A DNA stretch of 64,000 nt. Source: Streptomyces dioscori. GTDB taxonomy: Bacteria > Actinomycetota > Actinomycetes > Streptomycetales > Streptomycetaceae. How positions within the stretch are numbered: the stretch's first letter is position 1; every line of letters begins with the position of its first letter. The DNA is taken from positions 1 to 64,000 of the forward strand of contig NZ_KZ679063.1 of assembly GCF_003024195.1 (NCBI RefSeq), given 5' to 3'. The translations under genes were made by a program, and so were the position numbers. Positions 7,024 to 15,971 of the stretch are shown in pieces. The notes under the pieces were generated by a model. The model was not told where the DNA came from. It made no database searches and saw nothing but the letters and a program-made list of their open reading frames with translations.

Positions 7024-9792
7024 ATGGCGCGGGACGGAGCTAGGACCGAACTCGTCGGGCGGCGGTACGAGCGCCAGGTGCTGGACGGCCTTCTGGCCGG
7101 CGTCAGAAGCGGGCGCAGCGAGGTCCTCGTGCTGCGCGGCGAAGCGGGGATCGGCAAGAGTGAACTGCTGAGACATCTGCTGGATCGTGCCGACGGATGC
7201 CGAGTGGTCCGGGTAGCCGGGGTGCAGTCGGAGCGGGAACTCTCCTACGCCGGCCTGCATCAACTGTGCGCACCACTGCTCGAACACATGGACGACCTGC
7301 CGGAGCCGCAGCGCAACGCACTGCGCACGGCGTTCGGGCTCCAGCCGGGTGACGTCCCCGACCGGTTCCTGATCGGTCTGTCCGCCCTGAGTCTCCTCGC
7401 CGGTCATGTGGGCGATCAACCCTTGGTGTGCGTCGTCGACGATGCACAGTGGCTCGACAGCGTCTCGGCCCAGACACTGCAGTTCGTGGCCCGCAGACTG
7501 GTGGCGGACTCGATCCTGCTGATCCTTGCCGTGCGGGAGCCCACTCCCCGCGAGGTCCTCCCGGGGCTGCCCGAACTGGTGTTGACAGGTCTGACGGAGA
7601 GCGAGTCGCGCCGGCTGCTCGACTCGGTGGTCACAGGTCCGCTCGACCACGCGGTGCGGGACCGCATCGTCGCCGAGACGCGGGGCAACCCACTGGCTCT
7701 GCTGGAACTCCCGCGCGGGCTGGCCGATGTCGAACTGGCCGGCGGGTTCGCCGAGCCCGACGTCCGGCCGCTGTCCAGCCAGATCGAGAGCGGCTTCGTA
7801 CGTCGTGTCGCCGCGCTTCCCGAGGAGACACGGCAGTTGCTCGTCCTCGCCGCCGCCGAGCCGGCGGGTGATGTGACCCTGATCCGGCGAGCGGGTGAAC
7901 GGCTGGGGATCGCGGTGGACGACGCCGTCATGGACGCCGAGGCTTCCGGACTGATCGTGTTCGGCACCTGGGTGCGTTTTCGGCACCCGCTGGTTCGTTC
8001 CGCGGCGTATCGCGCGGTCGGTGCCGCCGACCGGCGGCGCGCGCACGAGGCCCTCGCGGACGTGATCGACGCGGAGGTGGATCCTGACCGCCGGGCGTGG
8101 CACCTGGCCGGTGCCGTGGTGGGCCCCGACGAGACGGTGGCGGCCGAATTGGAACGTTCGGCTGAGCGGGCCCGGGCGCGTGGTGGCATCGCGGCCGCGG
8201 CGGCTTTCCTTGAGCGTTCCACGGAGCTGACACCCGACCCCACCCGCCGCGGCGGCAGAGCTCTGGCCGCCGCGCGGGCCGCGTTCCAGGTAGGAGCCTT
8301 CGAGCCGGCACGCGAACTCGTGGAAGCGGCCGAGCTGAGCTGTCTCGACGAGGTCAGCGCCGCGCAGGCCACTCTGCTGCGCGGGCAGATCATGTCCGCG
8401 TCGAAGAGTGCCGGCGCCGGCCTGCCGATGCTGCTGGAGGCGGCCAAGCGCCTGCAGCCGTTCGACGCCGTGCTCGCCCGCCAGACCTACCGCGACGCGA
8501 TCTACGCGGCGCTCACCGCGGGCCGACTGGCCAGGGGAGGGGTGCGCGACGTCGCGGAAGCCGTACTGAGTGCCCCGAGCCACTCGGACGCCCCGACGCG
8601 GGAGGACGCTCTTCTGCGGGGGCTGTCACGAGTGATCACCGAGGGCTACGCGGACGGGGCGCCGGCGCTGCGCCGGGCCGTGACCGCCTTCCATAGCGAG
8701 GAGATCTCCCGGGAAGAGGGCCTGGGCTGGCTGCCACTGGTGTGCCGCATGGCGCACAGCATCTGGGACTTCGAGGCCTGGACCGTGTTGTCCGAGCGTC
8801 TGGTCGACCTTGCCCGTGAGGCGGGCGCGCTCACCGTGCTGTCCTCGGCCCTGCTGCTGCGGCTGTCCAACCGGGTGTTTGCCGGTGACCTCCAGGGCGC
8901 CGATTCCCTGGTTGCGGAGGCGCAGGCGATCGGCGAGGCCACGGGCAGCAGTTTCTTCGCCCACTACGGTGCGCTGGTCGTGGAGCCGTTCAAGGGACGG
9001 GAGGCCGCGACCCGGGCGTCCATCGACGCCGTCACCCAGGACCGCGTTCTGCGGGGCGAGGGGAAGGTACTGACGGCCACACAGTGGGCCGCGGCGGTTC
9101 TCCACAACGGTCAGGGCCGGTACGAGGAGGCGTACGCCGCGGCCCTGCGCGGCTGTGAGAACCCCCAGGAGATGGGGCTCTCCCTGCAGTCGAGGGTGGA
9201 ACTCGTCGAGGCGGCCGTCGGGCTCGGCCGGCGGGCCGACGCGGTCGACGAGGCCCGTACGGTCGAAGAGATGGCCCGGGCGAGCGGAACCCCGTGGGCG
9301 CTCGGCGTCGCCGCCGGTGTGAGTGCGCTGATGAGCGATGACCAACGCGCCGACGACTCGCACCGTAGAGCCATCGAACTGCTCGACACCACACAGGCCC
9401 GTATGGACGGCGCCCGCGCCCGGCTCCGCTACGGCGAATGGCTGCGCGTCCAGGACCGACCGGCGGACGCCCGTGCTCAGCTGAGTCAGGCGCACAAGGT
9501 GTTCACCGCGGTCGGCGCCGAGGCCTTCGCGGAACGCGCACGCCGTGAACTCGCAGCCGCGGGTGCGAAGGTCGGCAGACGGGGCGTGGCGGCGCCCGCG
9601 GTGCTGACCGCTCAGGAGTCGGAGATCGCACGGCTCGCCCACAGCGGGCTCACCAACCCCGCGATCGGCGCTCGGTTGTTGCTCAGCCCGCACACCGTCG
9701 AGTGGCATCTGCGCAAGGTGTTCGTGAAGATGGGCATCTCCTCCCGCAAGGAGATCAGTCTCGAACTGCTGGACGGCGGAGCCGCGTCGTAG
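7024..9792 (+). CDS. LAL-type LuxR transcriptional regulator (922 aa)
   Basis: Large ATP-binding regulator. Walker A GEAGIGKS is at residues 39-46, Walker B VCVVDDAQWLD around 140, and a sensor region with RGNPLALLELPR follows. A long alpha-helical TPR-like middle leads to a C-terminal LuxR helix-turn-helix at 861-922 (LTAQESEIARLAHSGLTNPA, LSPHTVEWHLRKVF). Length is normal for LAL proteins. The ATG at 7024 has GGGAGG five bases upstream. These proteins couple ATP or ligand binding to promoter activation in the cytoplasm. The target is unknown, but flanking stress genes are candidates. Two paralogues follow within 13 kb. Confidence 0.9.
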   Translation: MARDGARTELVGRRYERQVLDGLLAGVRSGRSEVLVLRGEAGIGKSELLRHLLDRADGCRVVRVAGVQSERELSYAGLHQLCAPLLEHMDDLPEPQRNALRTAFGLQPGDVPDRFLIGLSALSLLAGHVGDQPLVCVVDDAQWLDSVSAQTLQFVARRLVADSILLILAVREPTPREVLPGLPELVLTGLTESESRRLLDSVVTGPLDHAVRDRIVAETRGNPLALLELPRGLADVELAGGFAEPDVRPLSSQIESGFVRRVAALPEETRQLLVLAAAEPAGDVTLIRRAGERLGIAVDDAVMDAEASGLIVFGTWVRFRHPLVRSAAYRAVGAADRRRAHEALADVIDAEVDPDRRAWHLAGAVVGPDETVAAELERSAERARARGGIAAAAAFLERSTELTPDPTRRGGRALAAARAAFQVGAFEPARELVEAAELSCLDEVSAAQATLLRGQIMSASKSAGAGLPMLLEAAKRLQPFDAVLARQTYRDAIYAALTAGRLARGGVRDVAEAVLSAPSHSDAPTREDALLRGLSRVITEGYADGAPALRRAVTAFHSEEISREEGLGWLPLVCRMAHSIWDFEAWTVLSERLVDLAREAGALTVLSSALLLRLSNRVFAGDLQGADSLVAEAQAIGEATGSSFFAHYGALVVEPFKGREAATRASIDAVTQDRVLRGEGKVLTATQWAAAVLHNGQGRYEEAYAAALRGCENPQEMGLSLQSRVELVEAAVGLGRRADAVDEARTVEEMARASGTPWALGVAAGVSALMSDDQRADDSHRRAIELLDTTQARMDGARARLRYGEWLRVQDRPADARAQLSQAHKVFTAVGAEAFAERARRELAAAGAKVGRRGVAAPAVLTAQESEIARLAHSGLTNPAIGARLLLSPHTVEWHLRKVFVKMGISSRKEISLELLDGGAAS

Positions 9793-9827
9793 CCGCCCCC
9801 CCCCCGGCGGACAGGCCCTTCGGCATG

Positions 9828-9983
9828 TCACGGCTGCGGAGGGACATCCGTCGGCATCTCGGGTTCGGCCGGCCGCGCGGGTACGGTGACGATCGCGATG
9901 TCCTTGGTCAGCAGACGGTGCACGGGGCAGCGCCCGGCCGCCGCCAGGAGCTGTTCCCGCTGTGCGGCGTCGAGTTCGCCGGG
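9828..9983 (-). pseudogene. OsmC-like C-terminal remnant
   Basis: About 50 residues on the minus strand (GELDAAQREQLLAAAGRCPV, HRLLTKDIAI) match the end of OsmC/Ohr-fold peroxiredoxins, including the resolving-cysteine motif RCPVHR. The preceding 120 or so residues of the domain, with the first cysteine, are missing. Upstream in another frame only unrecognisable sequence remains. The whole 9793-10128 gap contains nothing else that can be supported. Confidence 0.5.
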
Positions 9984-10128
9984 GCAGGCCGGCGGTGGGG
10001 TCGTACGAGGATCTCGTCGACAGCGACATGGGAGGACTGGGTGACCGCGTCCGATCCCGCCTTGTGCGAGATGATCGGGCGGCCTTCGAGGCAGCACGCG
10101 GGACATGGCAGGTGTGTGTGGGCTGTCG

Positions 10129-10800
10129 TCAGCAGGCCTCCGCGAGGAGAACGCGCTCCAGGTGGGTCAGGTCGCCGGTGCGTGCGGCCCCGAGGAACGC
10201 CTGTACGAGACGACGGTGCGTCACGGCGTCGACCTCCTGGCGGTGGCGCCGTGTGCCGAGTCGCTGCTGGGCGCGTGCGACCTGCTGCCGTGAGTTCACG
10301 ACGCTGATCCGGAGAAGTGAGGCGATCCGGTCGTAGGAGCAGCCGAAACCCTCGCGCAGTATGTAGGCGGCGCGCTGCTTGGGTGTAAGCGTCCCCAGCA
10401 ACAGGGCGACGGCTCGCTCGACGGCGTCCTGCCGCTCGGCGACCGCCTCCGGTGTCGCGTCGACGTCCGTCGGGTCCGGAAGCCACGTACTGGCGCTGAA
10501 CTCACGGCGCCGGCGAGCCGACTGCACCACGTTCATCGCCAGCCGAGCGGTGATCGTCCGCAGCAGAGCGGACGGGTTGTGCACGGCCGCCCGGTCGGTG
10601 CGCTGCAGTCGCAGCCACACTTCCTGGACGACGTCCTCGGCCTCGGCCGGGCTGCCGACGATGCTATGGGCGATGTGCAGCAGGGAAGGGCGGACCTGCG
10701 TGAACATGGACGCGGCGTCGTCCAGACTCTGGATGTCCGGGATCCTCGGCGTGTCATACGCGGTGGGTGGGCGTCTTGCTTCGATCAGGTCGGTGTCCAC
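10129..10800 (-). CDS. ECF41-like RNA polymerase sigma factor with truncated C-terminal regulatory domain (223 aa)
   Basis: Region 2 spans about residues 30-100 (DVVQEVWLRLQR, LLRTITARLAMNVVQSARRR). A WLPDP linker at 106-110 corresponds to the WLPEP signature of ECF41 sigmas. Region 4 spans about 128-182 (LTPKQRAAYILREGFGCSYDRIASLL). After HRRLVQAFLGAARTGDL the SnoaL-like extension begins but stops at 223, whereas full ECF41 proteins run to about 290-330 residues with DGGGR and NPDKL motifs. GTG start with GGAGGAG upstream. In the published ECF41 work partial loss of the extension raised activity, so this form could be constitutively active (inference). It is a candidate reader of the TGTCACA promoters, though no such site precedes it. 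Confidence 0.85.
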   Translation of the reverse strand: MDTDLIEARRPPTAYDTPRIPDIQSLDDAASMFTQVRPSLLHIAHSIVGSPAEAEDVVQEVWLRLQRTDRAAVHNPSALLRTITARLAMNVVQSARRRREFSASTWLPDPTDVDATPEAVAERQDAVERAVALLLGTLTPKQRAAYILREGFGCSYDRIASLLRISVVNSRQQVARAQQRLGTRRHRQEVDAVTHRRLVQAFLGAARTGDLTHLERVLLAEAC

Positions 10801-11192
10801 GATCTGCTCCTCCGAGAAGGCGGGCCGGTCGGCCGGAGTGCTTGTGGAACCAACCTCCCGCCCGGGCCGGGGTCATCGCGCCTTTGACAGCCCGTGGGGA
10901 GTGCGTGGTGAACCCGTGGCCACGCACCACGTGGTGGACGCCAGGACCCCGGGGGTCGGCCCCGTAGGACCCTGGGGTGGCCGTTGCGGGGGTACGCACC
11001 TGGGAGACCGTCGCTGGGCTTCCCGCAACTCGCCTACAGGTCGGTCGGCGCCTTTTCTGGTCTGGCAGATCCCCCCGGGGCGGCTCCCCGGCGTGCCCTG
11101 GTAGACCCTGGCCCACTGCGTGGTCGGCTGTGCCGGGACCCCTGGCGGGACCCCCGGGGACCGGATGGCCGGGCTGCGGTGGTGCGTAAGGG
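10801..11192. other. 392-base gene-free stretch rich in palindromes
   Basis: No ORF here is supported on either strand. It holds a perfect 12-bp palindrome CACCACGTGGTG (10925-10936) and GACCCC-G-GGGGTC (10945-10957). A block at 11134-11163 has repeated GGGACCCC runs. The composition differs from ordinary spacers here. No known RNA or repeat family is recognised. Confidence 0.4.
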
Positions 11193-13862
11193 TCAGAGTG
11201 CCGTGTGCAGCTGTCGGCGTGAGGTGATGCCGAGCTTCGCGTACACCTTCCGCAGGTGCCACTCCACGGTGTGCGGGCTGAGGAACAGCTGCGCACCGAT
11301 CTCGGAGTTCGTCAGTCCGTCCCGGGCGAGTTGCGCGATCTGCTTCTCCTGAGCGGTGAGCGATGTCGGGGCCGCACCCGCGCGAGAGGCCACGGTCTCA
11401 CCGGTCGCCCGCAGTTCGCGGACGGCGTGTCCGGTGAACGCCTCAGCACCGAACACGCCGAACATCGCATGTGCGGTGCGCAGGTGATGCCGGGCGTCAC
11501 CGCGCCGGTTCTCCCGGCGCAGCCATTCCCCGTACACCAGGTGCGCCCGCGCCAGCTCCGAGTGGACCAGCGTGCGTTCCAGCCGCTCGACGGCCTCGCG
11601 GTACAACGCCTCGGCTTCGGCACCCTGGGCGAGCAGGGCGCGTGAGCGTGCCTGCACGCCGAGCGCCCAGTCCGTTCCGGCGGCATCCGTGATCCGCGTC
11701 AGTTCGGCCACTGCCCGCTCGGCCTCTTCATGGCGACCGAGTCGGGCGGCGGCCTCGACGAGCTCGACCAGCGCCCAGTTCGCCGCGACGAGGTTCCGCG
11801 GATCGCGGCTCGCCTCCCTGGCGGCGTCCAATGCCTCCGCGTACATTCCCAGGCTGTTGTGGAGGACGGCCAGCGCTCGCTGAGCGATGGCCACACCGAC
11901 TCCCGTCTCACCGCGGTCCGCGGCGCCGTCCATGGTGGCGCGGATCAGCTCGGCGGCCTCTCGGTCATGGCCCTGCCATGCGGCGAGGGTCAACGTGCCG
12001 TACGCCGTGAAGCTGCTGTCGGCCGCCGCCTGGATCGTGGCGATCTCCGTGGTGAGCAGGGCGGCGGCCTCCAGCTCGCCCGCGCACACGTGGACGACGA
12101 CCCGCGAGTTGAGCGCGAGCGGCAGCTCGGCCAGTGCGCCGACGGCTCGGGCGGTCCGCACGTGCCGTGCCGACAGTTCGCTCCACGCCCGGTCGTCCCA
12201 CACTTCTGCCGCGAGCACCGAGGCCGGCCACGACCAGCGCAGCACTTCCTCCGTCCTGGTCTCCCGGCGGAGTTCCCGGACAGCCGCGCGTGAGGCGTCG
12301 ACGGCAGCCTCGTACCCGTCGGTGAAACGGGAGGACAGGGCATCCAGCAGCAGATCGACATGACGAGGTTCGTTCGTCGCGCCGGTGGTTGTCTGCCGGG
12401 CGGCCGCCGCGACATCTGCGACGTCGGTCCCCGAAGCGGGCCGTCCCGCGAACATGGCGGCAGAGAGGGCGTCGAGAAATGTCTCCCTGGCCAGATCCAC
12501 GTCCAGCGGGACCAGCCGCCGCGCGGCGGCGAGCAGGGCGGTCAGTGCCGGGCCCGCGTGGCTTGAGGCGAAGGCGATGTGTGCGCGCAGTAGCGCGGCC
12601 CGCGCGCGGCCGTGTTCGTCCGCGGCGGTGCTCTCGGCCAGAGCCAGCAGCTCGCGTGCCGCCGTCGGCGCACCGGCCCGGAGCTTCGCCTCGGCGGCGG
12701 CGAGGGCCCGGGTCGCCTTGCGACGCGGCTGGGGTGTCAGCACTGCCGCGTGCGCGAGGAAGGCGGCCGCCGCGGCGGCCCCACCCCGTGACATCGCGCG
12801 TCCGCCGGCCGCCTCCAGGTCGGCCGCGATGGCCTCGTCGGGGCGTACGGTCGCCCGAGCCAGGTGCCAGGCGCGGCGGTCGGGGTCCAGGGCGCGGTCG
12901 GTCACCTCCGCGAGTACGCGATGGGTTTCCCGCAGGTCGGTCAGCGAGGCCGAGCGGTAGACCGCCGATCGCAGAAGCGGATGCCGGAAGCGCACCAGCG
13001 CACCGATGTCGAGCAGTCCGGCGGCCACTGCCGGGCCGAGCGCGCCGGGGCCGATGCCCACGCGCTCCGTCGCACGGCGGAGCAGTGTGAGATCGCCGAT
13101 CGGTTCGGCGGCGGCGATCAGCAGGAGACGCCGGGTGTCGGCGGGGAGGGTGCAGACGCGGTCCAGGTAGCTGCGCTCGATCCGGCCGGTCACCTGCCCC
13201 GGGCCGGGCAGGCCGAGGGCGTCCGTGGGTCCTGGGTTCGTTCGGCCTTGGGGCAGTTCCAGCAGCGCGAGCGGGTTGCCGCGTGCCTCGGCGAGGATCC
13301 GCTCGCGGATCTGTTCGTCCGCCGGGTTGCCCGGTACCGAGTCCAGCAGGGCGCGGGCATCGGCGTTCGTCAGACCCTGGAGTGTCAGTTCGGGGAGGTT
13401 GGCGAAATCGTCCCGTCCCGAGGGCTCCCGGGTGGCGAACACCATGGCCAGGGGTTCGGCGAGCATGCGCCGTGCCACGAACGACAGGGTCTGCGCGGAG
13501 ACCTTGTCGAGCCATTGCGCGTCGTCCACGAGGCAGAAAAGTGGCTTCTCGGCAGCCGCGTCGGTCAGGAGGCCGAGTACGGCCAGGCCGACCATGAACC
13601 GGTCCGGAGGAGGTCCCGTACTGAGCCCGAAAGCCGTGGCGAGTGCTTGTCGCTGCGGGCCCGGAAGGCGCGTGGCCAGATCGAGGAACGGGGCGCAGAG
13701 CTGGTGCAGCCCCGCGTAGGGCAGTTCCATCTCCGATTCGGCGCCCGCTCCCCGGGCGACACGGTGACCGGCCGCGCGTGCCGCCAGGTGGTCCAGGAGG
13801 GCGGACTTCCCTATTCCGGCCTCTCCACGCAGTACCAGGACGGCGCTCCGGCCCGTCTCCAC
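11193..13862 (-). CDS. LAL-type LuxR transcriptional regulator (about 889 aa), uncertain start
   Basis: Second LAL paralogue: Walker A GEAGIGKS near residue 13-20 of this start, Walker B FCLVDDAQWLD, RGNPLALLELPQG, a TPR-like middle, and a C-terminal helix-turn-helix (LTAQEKQIAQLARDGLTNSE, LSPHTVEWHLRKVY). The usual N-terminus GRRHERDTLAALADAV is encoded upstream of the GTG at 13862, back to a TGA at 13947-13949. Between that stop and 13862 there is no ATG, GTG or TTG and only a CTG at 13913. Either translation starts at CTG or the native start has been lost and a shortened protein is made. It lacks a TGTCACA promoter. Confidence 0.82.
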   Translation of the reverse strand: METGRSAVLVLRGEAGIGKSALLDHLAARAAGHRVARGAGAESEMELPYAGLHQLCAPFLDLATRLPGPQRQALATAFGLSTGPPPDRFMVGLAVLGLLTDAAAEKPLFCLVDDAQWLDKVSAQTLSFVARRMLAEPLAMVFATREPSGRDDFANLPELTLQGLTNADARALLDSVPGNPADEQIRERILAEARGNPLALLELPQGRTNPGPTDALGLPGPGQVTGRIERSYLDRVCTLPADTRRLLLIAAAEPIGDLTLLRRATERVGIGPGALGPAVAAGLLDIGALVRFRHPLLRSAVYRSASLTDLRETHRVLAEVTDRALDPDRRAWHLARATVRPDEAIAADLEAAGGRAMSRGGAAAAAAFLAHAAVLTPQPRRKATRALAAAEAKLRAGAPTAARELLALAESTAADEHGRARAALLRAHIAFASSHAGPALTALLAAARRLVPLDVDLARETFLDALSAAMFAGRPASGTDVADVAAAARQTTTGATNEPRHVDLLLDALSSRFTDGYEAAVDASRAAVRELRRETRTEEVLRWSWPASVLAAEVWDDRAWSELSARHVRTARAVGALAELPLALNSRVVVHVCAGELEAAALLTTEIATIQAAADSSFTAYGTLTLAAWQGHDREAAELIRATMDGAADRGETGVGVAIAQRALAVLHNSLGMYAEALDAAREASRDPRNLVAANWALVELVEAAARLGRHEEAERAVAELTRITDAAGTDWALGVQARSRALLAQGAEAEALYREAVERLERTLVHSELARAHLVYGEWLRRENRRGDARHHLRTAHAMFGVFGAEAFTGHAVRELRATGETVASRAGAAPTSLTAQEKQIAQLARDGLTNSEIGAQLFLSPHTVEWHLRKVYAKLGITSRRQLHTAL

Positions 13863-13976
13863 GGCGTCGGCCAGCGCGGCGAGCGTGTCACGTTCGTGTC
13901 TTCTGCCGCGCAGCGGCCTGCGGCCGTTTACGTTCGTCCCTGGCCCTCACCCTCATCCGTCTCGCACCGTCGTCCG

Positions 13977-14576
13977 TCAGGCCGCCGCGGCCTCCTCGAC
14001 CCTGACCGCTGAGATGTCGAGGGTCAGTGTGACCTTGTCACTGATGAGGACGCCGCCTGTCGCCAGTGCCGTGTTCCAGGTCAGACCCCAGTCCGAGCGC
14101 CGGAGCGTGGCCGTGCCTTCGAAGCCGATCCGGTGCTGTCCGTAGGCGTCCTCGCCGGCCCCTCCGAACGTGACGTCCAGGGCGAGGGGGAGTTCGATGT
14201 CCTTGATGCGCAGGCGGCCGTCGAGGCGGAAGGTGCCGTCGCCGAGCTGGACGATGCCGGTGCTCTGAAAAGCCATCAGCGGGAACGTTTCCGAGTCGAG
14301 GAAGTCGGGTCCTTTGAGATGTGCGTCGCGTTCCTGGATTCCCGTGTCCAGGCTGTCCATCTGCACACTCACATACGCCTCGGAACCGGCAGGGCGGGAC
14401 CCGTCGAGCTTGAGGAGGCCTTCGAAGCGGGTGAACCTCCCCCGGACGTTCGAGATCATGGCGTGCCGGACGGCGAATCCGATCGTGCTGTGGACCGGAT
14501 CGATGGTGTAGGCGCCGGTCAGTTCCGCGTACGCGTTCGACGTCCGGCCTGCGTTCTGGTCGCTTCGTGCATACAT
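13977..14576 (-). CDS. YceI family protein (199 aa)
   Basis: Lipocalin-like barrel of the YceI family, which binds isoprenoid chains in characterised members. Family blocks: GAYTIDPVHSTIGFAVRHAM near the N-terminus, FTRFEGLLKLDG, DSLDTGIQERDAHLKGPDF, and the closing block DWGLTWN followed by GVLISDKVTL. No signal peptide, so it is cytosolic, as usual for the actinobacterial forms. ATG at 14576 with AAGGG upstream. An exact TGTCACA-N16-GGTC promoter lies at 14685-14711. It is divergent from the DUF5134 gene, which has its own copy of the promoter. Confidence 0.9.
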   Translation of the reverse strand: MYARSDQNAGRTSNAYAELTGAYTIDPVHSTIGFAVRHAMISNVRGRFTRFEGLLKLDGSRPAGSEAYVSVQMDSLDTGIQERDAHLKGPDFLDSETFPLMAFQSTGIVQLGDGTFRLDGRLRIKDIELPLALDVTFGGAGEDAYGQHRIGFEGTATLRRSDWGLTWNTALATGGVLISDKVTLTLDISAVRVEEAAAA

Positions 14577-14684
14577 GGCGCATGCCCTTCTGTGTGTGCT
14601 TGTGGCTTCAAGGGAAAGGGTGGCTTCATGCGGACAGACCGGCTCACAGGCATGTCCGGTCGGTAGGACCGCTCTGGTCGGTAA

Positions 14685-14711
14685 GACCGCGCATCCGGCG
14701 ATGCTGTGACA
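14685..14711 (-). promoter_or_regulatory. ECF41-like promoter of the YceI gene
   Basis: Minus strand TGTCACA (14711-14705), 16 bases, GGTC (14688-14685). Leader of about 100 bases to the YceI ATG. Divergent partner site begins 80 bases away at 14791. Confidence 0.75.
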
Positions 14712-14790
14712 CTGTCGTCGTTCGCTCCACGCCGGAGGCCGGCGAGCCGGCGGTGGCTGCTCACACCTGAACGAGGCTGACCGTGGCCCC

Positions 14791-14817
14791 TGTCACAGAT
14801 GCTCCGGAACCCCGGTC
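14791..14817 (+). promoter_or_regulatory. ECF41-like promoter of the DUF5134 gene, sets a leaderless start
   Basis: TGTCACA (14791-14797), 16 bases, GGTC (14814-14817). Transcription should begin about 14823-14826, at or next to the ATG at 14826. An upstream ATG at 14799 lies inside the promoter and cannot be used from it. Confidence 0.75.
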
Positions 14818-14825
14818 ACCTGGGC

Positions 14826-15434
14826 ATGACGCTCTTCGCAACCAGCACGATCGTGTCGTTGTCGGCCAGGACGACGGTCGCTCTCGTGCCGCGCTCTTTG
14901 CTGACAGCGCTGTTCACCGTCGTGGTCGCCCACACTGTGTGGCATGGTCTGCGTTCGGCGGACGGTGCGTGGCGCGCCCGGGTCGGTCACTTCTTGCACG
15001 CTGCCATGGCCCTGGCGATGGCGGTCATGCCCTGGGGCTGGGGACTGCCCGTGGTGGTGATGACGGTCTTCTTCGCCGGGGCCACGCTCTGGTTTCCGCT
15101 GAGTGCGATCGGACGGAGGGAGGACCGTGCGACCGAGTCTGTTGCCGTGTTGCCGCACATGGCCGGTATGGCGGCGATGACATGGATGGTGCACGCACAC
15201 CACTTCACGGTGTCCGGTGGCGTGGCGGGTTTCCAGGTCGCTGCTCCGGCGGTCACCGCGGTTCTGGCACTGGTCCTGCTGGGGTGCTCGTTGCGGTCGT
15301 TGACACGGTCCATGCCCCCGTTGCGGGCGGTGGCCGGTGTGGTCCGCGCAGGGCCTGCCGCGGCGCCCTACCAGCATGTGCGTGAGGGTGCGATGGCCCT
15401 GGGCACTGCGGTCATGCTGCTGATGCCCCACTGA
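14826..15434 (+). CDS. DUF5134-like multi-pass membrane protein (202 aa)
   Basis: Five to six hydrophobic helices (LLTALFTVVVAHTVWHGL, FLHAAMALAMAVMPWG, LPVVVMTVFFAGATLWF, HMAGMAAMTWMVHAHHF, VTAVLALVLLGCSL, MALGTAVMLLM). Repeated His at helix ends resembles DUF5134 proteins of Streptomyces, sometimes linked to copper or redox functions without proof. The start at 14826 is preferred because the promoter at 14791-14817 would give a transcript beginning at this ATG. A frame-compatible ATG at 14799 exists. Divergent from YceI. Confidence 0.75.
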   Translation: MTLFATSTIVSLSARTTVALVPRSLLTALFTVVVAHTVWHGLRSADGAWRARVGHFLHAAMALAMAVMPWGWGLPVVVMTVFFAGATLWFPLSAIGRREDRATESVAVLPHMAGMAAMTWMVHAHHFTVSGGVAGFQVAAPAVTAVLALVLLGCSLRSLTRSMPPLRAVAGVVRAGPAAAPYQHVREGAMALGTAVMLLMPH

Positions 15435-15456
15435 CCGCCGTGCGGGTCGGCAGGTA

Positions 15457-15813
15457 TCAGGTGTCCTTGGTGAGTTCCGTGACATGGGCGCCGACATAGT
15501 CGGTGGCGGCGGCGTCGAGGAGGGCCGAGAGCAGCCCTGGGAACCGGTCGTCGAGGGCGTCACGTCGCAGCGTGACGTAGCACCGCGTGCCCTCCTGGCG
15601 GGTCCGTGTCACGCCCGCCTCGCGCAGCGTCTTGAGGTGATGGCTGAGCGTGGACTTGGCGACGGGTGCGCACAGTTGGCCCCAGCCGCGTTCGGCGCCG
15701 TCGGAGAGCACGCGCACGATGCCCAGCCTCGTCGGATCGCTGAGAACGCCCAGCAGCCGGGGCAGTGTCACCTCTGCGTCGGGCCGGGCAGGACGGTGGT
15801 CGTGATCGGACAT
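15457..15813 (-). CDS. ArsR-type winged-helix regulator (118 aa)
   Basis: Single-domain repressor. The fold runs from LPRLLGVLSDPTRLGIVRVL through KSTLSHHLKTLREAGVTRTR (recognition helix) to the wing QEGTRCYVTLRRDAL. No cysteine pair of the metal-sensing ArsR/SmtB kind is present in the recognition helix, so it may sense redox state or an organic ligand. The start at 15813 (MSDHDHRP) is preferred over a GTG at 15831. It is divergent from the SDR gene, and the 158-base spacer holds a strong palindrome that is its likely operator. Confidence 0.8.
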   Translation of the reverse strand: MSDHDHRPARPDAEVTLPRLLGVLSDPTRLGIVRVLSDGAERGWGQLCAPVAKSTLSHHLKTLREAGVTRTRQEGTRCYVTLRRDALDDRFPGLLSALLDAAATDYVGAHVTELTKDT

Positions 15814-15900
15814 GCAGCCAGGGTAGGGCACACCGCGCCCGGCGATGCGAGGCAGATGACAACGTTGTGACCGTCTTCACTGCTCAACAGGGGAGTTCGT

Positions 15901-15955
15901 TTGACTCAATGGCACACGCTTGCACACTATGTTCGATGTTCAATGAACTTCGAAC
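15901..15955 (+). promoter_or_regulatory. SDR promoter with near-perfect 25-base palindromic operator
   Basis: TTGACT (15901-15906) and CACTAT (15925-15930) form a housekeeping-like promoter with an 18-base spacer. Directly after it lie GTTCGATGTTCA (15931-15942), one base, and TGAACTTCGAAC (15944-15955), an inverted repeat with a single mismatch. It covers the expected transcription start, the classic place for a repressor. It is AT-rich relative to its surroundings. Confidence 0.7.
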
Positions 15956-15971
15956 GATGAATGAGGGTCTC

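Noticed and set aside
5071..9792. One continuous 1573-codon frame that would fuse a hydrolase head to the LAL regulator
   Set aside because: The part between 5150 and 7023 is Arg/Pro/Gly-rich nonsense antiparallel to real genes in other frames, and the regulator has its own ribosome site at 7024.
9826..9852. TGTCACG-N16-CGTC on the plus strand as a further regulon promoter
   Set aside because: One mismatch in the -35, lies within the OsmC remnant and points at no gene; could be chance.
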